A DNA stretch of 26,074 nt from Balamuthia mandrillaris (lineage: Eukaryota; Discosea; Longamoebia; Balamuthiidae): positions 1 to 26,074 of the forward strand of contig JAVKOQ010000583.1 in the NCBI GenBank assembly GCA_031835245.1, given 5' to 3'. The notes beneath the pieces were generated by a model. The model worked only from the letters and a program-made list of their open reading frames with translations, did no database searches and was not told the DNA's origin. The translations under genes were made by a program, and so were the position numbers. Positions within the stretch are counted from its first letter, which is position 1. Every line of letters begins with the position of its first letter. This document shows, piece after piece, positions 10,258 to 20,968 of this stretch.

Positions 10258-13200
10258 ATGTCGTTCCGAGAGGTATGCATATCGATAGCGGGATTTTAAC
10301 ACGCCTTTTGTGTGAGGGGTAACACTAACGCAACGCTACTTAACACCCGTTCATCCTCGTGCACAGGTGGGGTTTCTTGCCCTTGACAGCGTGGAGCGAT
10401 GGAGAGAGTACTCCATTGCCGGTACTGGACTAAGCGACATTCCTCGCTCCAAGTTTACCGCCCTCTCCGTCGGATCAGGCTATTCCTACGAAGTGCTCAG
10501 CCCAGAAACAAGGCATCGCTTCGTCATATGGTACGCCCACCTTTTCTCTTTTTTCATTGCACCTTTTTTCTTTGTTGTTGAAGTATCTCGCATAGGAGAG
10601 CCACTGGAGAGACCCTTGAGCTGTTGGAGTTGTCGCTGGACCATGACCTCTGCGACAATGCGCTCCGCATTCACTTGCCCTACCCCGTTGTTCCCGATGT
10701 GGTATTCATAGAGAAGGTGGACCACCAGGAAGCTTCGTTTCATGTTATCGTTGCCACGAAGCGGACGTTTCACCGTTTTGTCTTTGAGCATCCGTCTTCC
10801 ATGAAGGTTGGTTGCACATATCAGCGCCTTCATTCGTCCCTTTGCTAAAGTGCTCCCTCTCCCATCTTCCATACTAAATAGGATACACCAGCAGGAGAAC
10901 ATGTCTCCATCTTTGCCAACGTCACTGCTGGCGATCTTCAAGCTGGCAGCTGCAGTCTTGTACGTCAAGTTTTTTTTTCTTCTCACTATTACACCCTCTT
11001 AAGACTAAAACAAAAACGTTTACTTTTTTTTTTTAAAACAAAGGATACAATAACCAAGGCTACGCCGAACATTGTCAGTAAAGTGGATAACAGTTGTGCA
11101 GCGTTAGGCTGTAGTAATGGCACTTTAGTTGCTCTTCTTCTTCAAGAGGCTTTTGAGGATGGTACTTTTTTCAAAAACATTATTATTAGGCCTTGCGGAT
11201 TGGTGAACACACTTGCAACTTCTAACAAATACTCGCTTCTCTTCCTCTCTCTCCCTCTCGGACTAGATGGGGTCCGGTATGACCTTACAGCGCTGGAGTT
11301 GAAGCAAGGTACAATGATGCAACGGTTATGGGGAGGATTGTTATCCGGACAAAGGTATTGTTTACTCTTGCTTGCCTCCACTCGAGGTTGCGACTGAATT
11401 GCATTGAAATGCAGAGATGTTGATGCGGAGAATGCGATTGTCAGTTTATCAAGCCACACTTTGGACGGACTGAATTATATCTTTGCTCTATGTTTGGACA
11501 AAAAGCTAAGAGGTTAGTTTTCACACAGCTCTGTTCTTCTTCTCAGAGTCTCACTGTATGTTGCAGTGTGGTCGCTATCTCGTCGAACTTGCATAAAGGA
11601 AAAAGAAATTGAATGGGATACGTGGGACAACGCAAGCGACAATCAAGGTATTTCTCTTTTTTCTTCCTTCTTCCTTCTTGCTTCTTCCTTCTTCTCCTCC
11701 CCTTCCTATTGTTGATGAATGGTCGCGAAACAGTTAAACGACTTCAGCTACGGGTGTACGGCTGTAAAAATGACTCTACCCAAATCAAGCTTATATTCTA
11801 TTTAGGGCTTGAAGGCGAATCCCAATTTCAAGTCTATGAAGGATCTTTTCTTGAAGGCAAGGAAGGCGAGATTTTGCTTGATATAATCCCAAGCGTTCAC
11901 TTCTTCAAAGAGGTTTGTTTGTTATTCGCCCATCTTCGCAAGACTGCATTTTTACACTCTGTTTTTCCTTTCAAGGATGGGCTTGTGGATTTCAGGGTTT
12001 GCAATGACAAACTATGGTCGTTATGGCGCCAAAACGAGGATGAGGCGCCAGTGCAAGGGACACTAGGCACCTGCTTGCGCTATTCTCTTTTTAGAATGTG
12101 AGTACTGTTCTTCAATCAATCCATCTGTTACACGTGCACACCGCCTGATGTTTCTTTATTTTTCTCAAGGTCCAACGATGAAGACGATGGACAGGATGTC
12201 ACCCATGCCATAGAAAACAATCAATGGCAGTCAGCTATCTTACATGACCCCACCACCATCACTGACCAAGTATCTCCGTATGCTCTAAACTATGACGAGG
12301 CGTTTCTGGAACAAATCTTTCAAAAGGGCAGGTTCTCTTCCAACTGTTTAATGAGCGCTCTGCAAATGTTTCGTGGTGTGCCTTTGTCTCAATCACAACA
12401 GACGCTTATAATGGGAGCTGCCCTTGACCGTTTGCAAATCAAGAAAGATATTTGCTCTGTCATACATGAAGAGGTCTCTCTCTCTCTCGTTTCCTTCTTT
12501 TATTGTATCACGCGTTTAACATTATTTTGGTTGGTTGATTGCAATGACAGATTGCGGCTGCAAGGGCTGCTTTGGCTGGAAGGGCAATGGGCAGTTCTGA
12601 TTCTGAACTTAATGAAACGGACTTACAGGAGCTTTCTTTTTCTTTGTGGTCTCGGTTTGTGTCTTGTTGTGTTAAGTGCTGGCGAGAGGAAAATAAGCCT
12701 TTAGGCATGCACGCCCATCCACACACGGATCTATTGTGCCTTGTTAAAAAGGTAAACATCTTATTCTTTGTTGAGCGGAGATTTAGGCCTACGCACGTTT
12801 GCTCATTCTTCAATGCCTTTGTAGGGTGGCATTTCGTTCCTTCGGCCTTGCGACACGTTTGAAGCTCTCACTGCGTCTGCTGTTGCCTCTCGCAGGAGCG
12901 TTGCATTTGGTACTACTTGTACTCTATTTGTTGCGCCCCAAAACTGATATCAGTGCACTAACCTCATGAATGAACAAAAGACATCATAGAGCCAACACGT
13001 CCATTGGATTCTGATGTTTGGCAGTTGCTGTCCAGTATCCGCTTTGTGGGAGAACAGGTTGGAGAATGTGCCTTCCATGCTTTTGAAGAGGATCTTTTCA
13101 CTTTTGTTGAGCCCGCCGATGCTGCTCTGCATCTGGTATCCAACCTAATAGGAGGAATGGGGTAGGTTCCACCTAGCAATTAACTCTCTCTATCTCTAAC

Positions 13201-13962
13201 CAAAAATGTGAACAGAGATTCAGAATTCACGCCAGGAACCGCAACTACGGGTCCTGTTCCAAAGCGGAGATTTGTTTTGGACTTTCTTCGCAGTTTTCAC
13301 AGCATCAGACCAAAACCTCTTGAAGCCATAGACAAACTTCTGGCCCTTCTTGGTCAAGTTGGCTTTAGTTCAGGTAGTGCTTTCGCTTTTCTTCATTTCG
13401 TTTCGTTGCTCCTCATTATTCCTAAAACTTTGCATTATTTTAGTCGATCCTCAAGAGCGACACCCTATCGCCCAACAATGGACAACTTCTCTCTTTGCCA
13501 GTTCCATCTCTCGATCTATCATAGGAGAGGGCTTTTATCAACTCGTTCGGTCTCGGTTTGTTATTTTGCGTAACCTACTTGTGTCCTTACTGCTACTCAT
13601 TCGACTACGAAGTGAAGTACGTTATTCCCAGTAACATGTTTTTTTTCTTTCGTTTGCTAACCAAAAAAAAAAAAATCTGCCGATAGTCTGGTTTATCGTC
13701 CGATGCAAGAGGAAAGCTACAAACTAGGGCAATCCCCAGCACCTTGCTATTGTTAAAAGGCTATTTTTTGATGGGATGGATAGCTTCTCGATCTGTGCAG
13801 CCCCTACCAACTAATGCGTAAGTATTTTTATTTTCATTTCTTTTGTGACTGCTTTATTAAACATTTGTGCAGTAGTGTCAAAGAAGATTTGCCAGATTTT
13901 ACTTCTTTGGATTTGTCTGGACATCATAACCGCACTTCCAAACTTGCTTCCAAACAAAGTAA

Positions 13963-13993
<31 letters not shown>

Positions 13994-16732
13994 TTTTGAG
14001 ATATATTCATTATTTGCTTTGCTACGATACATTGCAGCAACATTAGCGGAACTGTATTACAGTGACTTTGTAGGGGCCATTCAAGAAGCATTGGCTCATT
14101 CGTACGTGACCAATGGCTATCTCTATTCATTATCAGCAGCTTCGCCAAGTGTTTCTGCTCCCTGGAGGGTACTACACGCCTTTGTTTCGGAGCTCGTTCT
14201 ACGACTTTGGTGCCCTGATGTTAGCAAGAATGTAACCTTTGCCACATTGTTGGACCGGCACCACCAATACGACCATGTACAAGTACGTTGTATCAAACTT
14301 GCGTTTCTCATTCAACTTTTCTCATCAGAATGCTTTTAAACTCCCGCCAAATTTACAGGAGTTTGTCAGGCTATCGGAGAAGAGCGGCGTATCTTCGGGG
14401 CTTGAAGGCCAACAAGAGAATAGGCGGAAACTTTTGTATCTTCTGGGAAAAAGTTATTTGAATACAGGACAGTTCGACAAAGCCTCTGATTGCTTCCACA
14501 AAGCTTCCCTTAGATCCAGTGGTGTGCTTGGTATGTTCTCTTTAAGTCTCTGTTTGTGTAATTATGAAAATGACCAATGAGTTCATTATGGTAGCTGATG
14601 ACCAGTGGCAAGGCAGTGGAGGAGCTCTGTCGGAGCGATTGGAAGCCCAGAGCGATTTCGAGGTTGAATACTTGATGCATATAATGCATTTGTTTGCCAG
14701 CTTCCGACAAAATCAGCACGCCATCAGTTTCGCGTTTGCAGCTTTGGGTGTTAGTGAAAGCTCCAAAAACAAACTTGCTCTGGTGGGTTTCAGCGCCGTT
14801 TAAAATTCTCTGGTTTCCACCCTACATGAAACTAAACATACAAACAAACAGCCGCAGCTTTGGTCCAATGTCTTCAAGTTCAGTATGGAACTGGGTGACT
14901 ATGAGCAAGCCTATCTTGCCTTGAATTCTAATCCCGATGACATAAGGTACCTTTTTTTCTCTCAATCTCGGAAACCGTTTAAAGCTTGTTAACACAACAA
15001 TGGAACAATTCCAGAAAAATGGACTGTCTGAAACGTTTTGTGGTGGTTCTATGCGGCAGCTCATCAGGTCTTCCGCTGCTGTGTGCTCTGCCATTTGTGG
15101 ACATGGTAGAAGATGTAGTGGCTATTCTCCACCAAAAGGCTCAAACCTTTGATCTAAATGAGTCTCCTAACTACTACCAAATCCTCTATTCATTCCACAT
15201 CAACCGTGGAGATTATAGACAAGGTTCGTAGGCTTTACTTACATACTTAATGTTGACGATAGTGCTAATTCTATGCATCTAGCTGCACAAGCTATGTATG
15301 AATACGCAGAGCGTCTTCGTGCTGAGGGTCATACTGGCGCTTTGGATGGACTACAAAAATTGGTGAACTCCTACTTGGCTTGTCTCAATGCGTTGAGATT
15401 AGTTGATGAGCGTTTCGCCTGGGTAGACAAACGTGAAATACGACCTCTGTTTGCGCCGGGACGAGCCACCTCCAAACGGAAACGCGATGGCAATAGCTTT
15501 GGTAACTTTTTCTTCTCCTCTTTTCCTTAATTACCAACCACCTCATAATTGCCAACTCTCTTTAACAGATGATAGTTACGGGAGCAGTTCTGCTTCTACG
15601 GAACGGAGCCAGCAGGATGCTCACAGCTTTATAGATTCCCATATGGTGGGCATACAGGCTATTGAACGCCAGTACAGTTTGGCGCTGGCTCATTTGGAAC
15701 TCGGGAATAAGTCTGCATCTCACCTCGATAGTCTCGGTACGTTTAAAAATATTACATTTTGCTTGATACTGCTAACACTGTTATGATAAACAACAACTTG
15801 CAGGAAGTCCCTCCATCTCTCCCTTTGACACCTACACATATCTTGTACAAACCGGCCTGTTTGACCGTGCCATTTCCATTGCTCGGCTTTTTGACTTTAG
15901 TCTTCGTTCAGTGTTCGAAGCCCTTACGAAGCGTTGCCTGGCCCTCCAAACAAGGAAGGTGGCACCTACACTCAGGTTCCATCCTAACCTTTGAATCTCT
16001 CTCTCTCTCTTTCACTTTTCTAATTTGCATGCGATTATATCTGGAACTTCGCGACAAAAGCTCAGCGCAGTTAAATGAGTACAAGCCAGCAGATAGCAGT
16101 AGCAGTTCCTGCTGGAAGATGGTGGAGGAGTATCTTAACACTTACGACTCAGTTGATAACAACTTCGAATACTACCAATGTGTAGCTACAGTCATCTTAA
16201 GTACTGACTCTAGAATGAAGTTACCGCCTTGGCTCATCAGCGGTTACAAAGTAGTTTTACACCTTCTTTTTTTACACCTTGCCATGCACAAAAGTAATAT
16301 TCACCCATTGTGTTATAGGTAAGGAATGCACCAGCCCTGTTGGATATTTACATCAAGTACGAGTTGTTAGAAGAGGCAGCAGAGTTAGCACTGGACCTGC
16401 TTCACCCAGACAGAGTATGCCTTTTTCTGTTTTTGTTTTCTCTGGCTCATGAAATACTAAATTACTAAATGGTGTAATGTTATTTGCAGAAGAACATAAC
16501 ACGAACAAAGCGGGCTAGCAAAGGAGCAACAACGAGAAGCATACCTTACACCCGCACCGAGCAGCTGTTGTTGCAGTTACAAACGGCGCTGAGCGCTGAG
16601 TCTGCAAAGAAGTTATCACCGGCGCATCACAAAAAGCTCTCCGACATGAAAGCAGAGCTAGAGAACGAGCTTTATCTCCATGTGCGGCACGTGGAGGATG
16701 CCTCTCATGTTCTTCTATCCTCCGTCTCTTAA
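10258..16732 (+). CDS. NUP160: Nucleoporin NUP160 (Y-complex scaffold)
   Basis: Scaffold nucleoporin of the NUP107-160 Y complex of the nuclear pore. 29 exons: 10258-10272, 10367-10530, 10596-10806, 10882-10959, 11044-11161, 11267-11354, 11415-11512, 11567-11647, 11734-11912, 11976-12097, 12170-12473, 12551-12751, 12825-12909, 12990-13161, 13216-13373, 13444-13616, 13687-13817, 13873-13958, 14038-14282, 14359-14530, 14595-14782, 14852-14946, 15015-15223, 15283-15501, 15569-15736, 15804-15975, 16061-16250, 16319-16414, 16490-16732 (4461 nt, 1486 aa; human about 1436). The N-terminal beta-propeller shows WRATGETLELLELSLD, LTALELKQGTMMQRL and YIFALCLDKKLRVWSLSRR. The C-terminal alpha-solenoid shows MDCLKRFVVVLC, NYYQILYSFHINRGDYRQ, YLACLNALRL and PPWLISGYK. 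The first exon encodes only five residues, so the start is plausible rather than certain. The junction 15975/16061 has an in-frame alternative. Confidence 0.95.
12474..12489 (+). repeat. Short (CT)n tract at a NUP160 donor
   Basis: CT repeat beginning at the GT donor of the intron at 12474-12550, on the sense strand. Confidence 0.8.
13963..13990 (+). repeat. (CT)n microsatellite in a NUP160 intron
   Basis: Perfect CT run of about 28 bp in the intron at 13959-14037, on the sense strand and right after the donor. Confidence 0.95.
15996..16011 (+). repeat. Short (CT)n tract in a NUP160 intron
   Basis: CT run in the intron at 15976-16060, on the sense strand. Confidence 0.8.
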
Positions 16733-17029
16733 ATCTTCACACCACAATGAACACCTTTATTCATTGTTTGCTTCTTTACAGGTATTTTATAGAGGGAAAC
16801 AAGCAGGAAAAGAAAAAGTACAAAAAAAAAAAGGCTAATAAAACACAACGTTCCAGTAATGAGCTGCTGTTGGGTGCTTGTCCTCGCAGACAAGGACTCC
16901 TTGTTCATTTACACGGAGCCACCGCTCCGTTGCCATGCTCTTCAGCGCCCATACGTTCTTTGTTATTTTAAACCGTTTCCACTGTTGTTGTGAGCGTTCG
17001 GTTAGTCGTTGCTCGCACAAACAATGATG
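16733..17029. other. Convergent gap between NUP160 and the trefoil gene
   Basis: 297 bp between two stop codons on opposite strands. It holds an A-rich run at about 16820-16832 and the NUP160 poly(A) signal. No gene or clear signal for the minus-strand gene was seen. Confidence 0.6.
16837..16842 (+). terminator. AATAAA poly(A) signal of NUP160
   Basis: AATAAA 105 bp after the NUP160 stop codon, same strand. Confidence 0.6.
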
Positions 17030-18693
17030 TTACAGAAGAGAGGGAACCTGTGACTCGGGGCAGAACGGTAGCTCGGTGTGTGCTAACACCTGTTTTTGTT
17101 TCTTATCAACAGTAAGGTACAATCCGTGACACGATCTGTTTTGGCAGAGTGAACGCGGCATACCAACAACAAAGTTAGTAAAGCTACAGAGAGGGAGAAA
17201 AAGCAGCAGCAGCAGCAGCAGCAGAAGAAGAAGAAGAAGAAGAACAAGAACAAGAAGAAGAAGAAGAAGAAGAAGAAGAAGAAGAAGAAGAAGAAGAAGA
17301 AGAAGAAGAAGACAAGAACAACAAGAACAAGAAGAACAAGAACAAGAACAAGAAGAAGAAGAACAAGAAGAAGAAGAACAAGACGAAGGAAGAAGAAGAA
17401 CAAGACGAAGAAGAACGAAGAAGAAGAAAAAGAACAAAAAAACAAGAAGAAAAGAAGAAGAAGAAGAAGAAGAAGAAGAACAAGAAGAAGAACAAGAAGA
17501 AGAACAAGAACAAGAACAAGAACAAGAACAAGAACAAGAACAGAACAGAAGAAGAAGAAGAACAAGAAGAAGAACAAGAACAAGAACAAGAACAAGAACA
17601 AGAACAAGAACAAGAACAAGAACAAGAACAAGAACAAGAACAAGAAGAAGAAGAACAAGAACAAGAACAAGAAGAAGAAGAGGAAGAACGAAGAAGAAGA
17701 ACAAGAACAAGAACAAGAACAAGAACAAGAACAAGAACAAGAGGAACACAAGAAGAACAAGAACAAGAACGAGAACGAGAACGAGAGAGGGAGAGAAATG
17801 AACCGGAGAAAAAGTTGGTCAAGTTGAATAGGAGAGGAACGCTCCATGGTCCAAACCTCCCATGGGCCAGGGTGGTCGCGGTCCGCTATGACCTGACCGA
17901 GGGCACCGCCCAGCTGTCTCTCAGCGCATAGGTACTTTCCCAGTGCGCGATACTGCAGGCAAAGTCGTTTTCTGACGGTAACCACCAACCACTCGCAGGA
18001 AGGCTCTGGTTCCTTGTTGCCGACAACAACATAGTCGTCCTCTTCTTGTTGTTGTTTCTTTTGCTTTGACACAGGGGAAGCGGAGCTGGCGATGAGGGAG
18101 GGCTCGGTGGCGTGAGTGAACACAATGGCGAGGGGGTCCTCCGGTGGAGGACAGGCCAGGTACTCCCCCGTTTTGGCGTTCATGAGCAGCCAAACGCCCT
18201 TCCTGTTTTTCAGTCTGGTCCATACCCAGGTCGTGGCTTTGATCTGTTGCTCAGTCTTTTGGCGTTGCTCGACGTCGTTGTTGACGCTATCGTTGGAGGG
18301 AATGATGGCTAGCTTGGAGAGAAAAGGTGGTGCGTTGGCGGCCACCACGCCGTCCTCCGCGGCTGCGAGCACGCGGCCGTGGTGAGCCTTCAACGTGTAC
18401 ACCAGTTGGGTGGCTGACTCATCCACCTTGGGCGAGTCGGAACGATAGTCAGGGCTGCTGTTGGCCAGCGGAGAGAGGCTCAGCTGCCATGCCTCCGAGA
18501 GGGGCGGGGAGAAGGACTTGTCCAACACGAACACAGTGCCGTCCTTCTCTGCGCAGAGGTACCTGCCCGTTGGTCTTGACCTTATGAAGACCTCTTTGAC
18601 GAGCCTTGCTTGTGGCTTGACTCGTACGCCCGCTGTTACCAGCGCTGCGGGTCCATCGGCAACTGCGCCCAGAGGCGCCTTCCCTTCTTCCAT
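17030..18693 (-). CDS. Uncharacterised beta-trefoil (fascin/DUF569-like) repeat protein
   Basis: Two exons, 18693-17804 and 17183-17030 (890 + 154 nt, 347 aa), flank a 620-bp microsatellite intron with a GTTCAT donor and a CTGTAG acceptor. Phases match (2 into 2). The protein repeats the pattern G-x-Y-L-x-A-E followed by a strand and a Trp-containing segment: GRYLCAEKDGTVFV (43-56), GRVLAAAEDGVVAAN (106-120), GEYLACPPPEDP (176), GKYLCAERQ (252) then PWEVWTM, and GLYLTVDKKQKQVLAHTE in exon 2. This spacing is typical of beta-trefoil lobes in fascins and plant DUF569 proteins, which bind actin or ligands on the lobe surfaces. A Gln/Glu/Lys-rich insert (about 208-222) interrupts it. I cannot assign a function. 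Divergent from the HisRS gene. Exon 2 is supported by phase and by the recurring motif, not by a close homologue. Confidence 0.6.
17203..17790. repeat. Compound CAG / GAA / GAACAA microsatellite filling the trefoil-gene intron
   Basis: On the + strand: (CAG)n from about 17203 to 17223, then GAA runs (longest about 17246-17311) mixed with many (GAACAA)n hexamers up to about 17790. The sense strand of the host gene is therefore CTG followed by pyrimidine-rich TTC/TTGTTC. Nearly the whole intron (17803-17184) is repeat. Confidence 0.95.
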
Positions 18694-18947
18694 CTGCCGC
18701 TTCCTCCTCCTCCTTCTTCTTCCTCTTTCCTCTTCCTCTTTTTTTTCGGTCCACGTTACACTTTCTTCGGGACGACATTAAGAGCTATCATCATGACGAC
18801 ATGGAGAATGAGCAATCAGGGTTCTGAGAAAAAACTTGGATACAATAATCGATAATAATTGTTGTCCATGAGAATATAAAAAGCAGAAAAAGGAGAAAGG
18901 CGGCCAAGAGAAGAAGAGAAGAGAGAAGTGGCACAAAGTAGTGACAG
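18694..18947. promoter_or_regulatory. Divergent promoter region of the trefoil gene and HisRS
   Basis: 254 bp between two start codons on opposite strands, which must hold both promoters. TATAAA at 18875-18880 on the + strand lies 68 bp before the HisRS ATG. No TATA box is seen for the minus-strand gene. Confidence 0.6.
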
Positions 18948-20149
18948 ATGGAAGCACCACAACCTGAAAAACAAGAGGGCGGCGCTGCCCAGGAGCAGCA
19001 ACAACAAGGAGATGGAGCAAAGAAAAAGAAAGCAGGCATGGGCTACCGACAGATGAAGAAGAAGCAACAAGAGACCGGCCTCATCAACGTGAACCCGATT
19101 GCTGGCGCGCGTGATTTTCCTCCTGGTAAGAGAATGGCTCTCTTTGTTACAGTTTCAATTGCTTGATTCAGTCTTCCGTTCGCTAACACTAGGTTGTGGT
19201 ATCAGAGGAAATGATCTACAGAAACTGGTTGTTTGGCGAGTGGAGAGAAGTAGCCCGGATTTTCGGCTTTGCTGAGTACGACGCTCCTATTCTGGAGTAT
19301 GAGGACCTCTACAAGAGAAAAGCGGGAGAAGAGATCACGCAGCAAATGTACAACTTTGTGGACAAGGGAGAGCAAGCAGTGGCCCTTCGCCCAGAGATGA
19401 CGCCCTCCCTTGCCAGGATCGTCCTCCAGAAGGACAAGAGCTTGCTGATGCCGATCAAGTGGTTTAGCATCCCTCAGTGTTGGAGGTTTGAGACCACCTC
19501 GCTGGTGCGCAAGAGAGAACACTTTCAGTGGAACATGGACATCTTGGGAGTGGCCCAAGTAAGCGCGGAGGCAGAGCTCTTGGGTGCTCTCGTTACCTTC
19601 TTCAAGCGCGTGGGCCTCACCTCCAATGACATTGGCATCAAGGTGTCCAGCAGAAAGGTGGTGCAGAGCGTACTGGATAAGTTGGGGGTGAAGGGAGACA
19701 AATTCGCCAAGACCTGTGTTATCGTTGACAAGTTGGACAAGCTGGAGAGGGAGGAGGTCATCGTGCAGCTGGCCGCCCTTGAGATACCCAAAGAAATTGC
19801 TGACCAGATCATTGACTCGCTCACCGTGAAGAACTTGGATGACCTGGCCGCTAGCCTTGGAGAAAAGCACATCGCTGTCAAGGAGTTGAGAGAGCTCTTT
19901 GCCTTGGCTGAAGCCTACGGCTGTGCGGATTGGATCCAGTTTGACGCCTCGGTAAGTGTTGCTGTCCTGGCCATTGAGCATTCTTTAATTCTTACCCTTA
20001 AACTGGTACTTTGCTTCCAGGTTATTCGCGGACTGGCTTATTACACCGGCATCGTGTTTGAGGGCTTTGATAAGACTGGTGCTGTTCCTCGTGCTATTTG
20101 TGGTGGTGGTCGTTACGATCGTTTGTTGTCTACATATGGTGCCAAGGTG

Positions 20150-20191
<42 letters not shown>

Positions 20192-20597
20192 ACTTCGCCT
20201 GACTAAGTGGTAACAGGAGGACCGCCCAGCCTGTGGCTTTGGCTTTGGAGACTGCGTGATCATGGAAATATTGAAAGATAGGAAGCTTCTGCCACAGCTA
20301 GCTCCCAAAGTAGAGGACATTGTATTAGCTTTCAACGAGGAGCTGCGCCCAGTGGCCATTCAAGTGGCCACCAAGCTGAGGGCAAAGGGCAGGTCTGTTG
20401 ACATTGTGTTGGGCAAGAACAAGAAGTTGAAGTGGGCGTACAGCTATGCGGACCGCTTGGGTGCTGACCGCGTGTTCCTTGTGGCGCCTGATGAGTGGAA
20501 GGACCGCCTCATCAGGATCAAGAACCTGCGTGATGGTAGCAGGAATGAAGACGAGAAGGACACCAACCAAGAGAACATTGCTTTTGATGAGCTGTAA
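18948..20597 (+). CDS. HARS: Histidyl-tRNA synthetase, plant organellar type
   Basis: Class II aminoacyl-tRNA synthetase charging tRNA-His. Four exons: 18948-19125, 19206-19951, 20021-20146, 20217-20597 (1431 nt, 476 aa). After a lysine- and glutamine-rich N-terminal extension (about 1-45) come ARDFPPEEM, motif 1 ([19 protein letters not shown]), [13 protein letters not shown], motif 2 ([18 protein letters not shown]), the HisRS signature [15 protein letters not shown] and motif 3 ([22 protein letters not shown]), then an anticodon-binding domain. The signature has Ala where the common RGLDYYTG has Asp. That form, and the sequence around it, resembles the plant chloroplast/mitochondrial enzyme from memory. 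No clear organelle-targeting peptide is visible; the basic N-terminus would suit a cytosolic enzyme. Confidence 0.93.
20152..20186 (+). repeat. (CT)n microsatellite in HisRS intron 3
   Basis: Perfect CT run of about 35 bp immediately after the GTGAGT donor at 20147, on the sense strand. Confidence 0.95.
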
Positions 20598-20968
20598 TCT
20601 GTTATTGAAAGCTGCTTTGCCTCCATCCTTTTCTCTGAGTTGGCAAATAAAATGGGTGTGGTGGATGTTAGCAGCAAGAGAGGAGGGGTTGGAGGAAGCT
20701 AAAGGAGGAAATGGTGATAAAATAAAATGGATTGGAAGAGAATAGTGTACAAACTTCCATTTGGAAAGACGAACGTAAGGAAGAGGGGGGGAATGAACAG
20801 CAGACACAAAAACAAAAATAAATAGAGTAAAGACGGAGGAAGGGGTACGCCAAAGCGAGTGAAGGAGTGTGTTGAGCAACACCAGCCACACAGCCGTTGG
20901 CACTCTCCCTCCAAAGGTTGAGCGTGGTGTAATGGCTGCGGTGAGGGTGTGGAAAAAAAAAGAGGTGC
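20598..20968. other. Convergent gap between HisRS and G-alpha
   Basis: 371 bp of 3' flanks from two convergent genes. AATAAA occurs on the + strand at 20646, 20721 and 20817. No TTTATT, the minus-strand form, was found for G-alpha. No gene seen. Confidence 0.6.
20646..20651 (+). terminator. AATAAA poly(A) signal of HisRS
   Basis: AATAAA 49 bp after the HisRS stop codon; the nearest of three on this strand. Confidence 0.6.

Noticed and set aside
17203-17790. A CRISPR array or satellite element
   Set aside because: The repeats are 3- and 6-bp units without spacers, so this is a microsatellite.
17083-18693. A single 536-residue minus-strand protein with a long Phe/Leu tail
   Set aside because: The tail is a translation of the microsatellite. 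A GTTCAT donor (17803) and CTGTAG acceptor (17184) in matching phase give a compact trefoil product instead.
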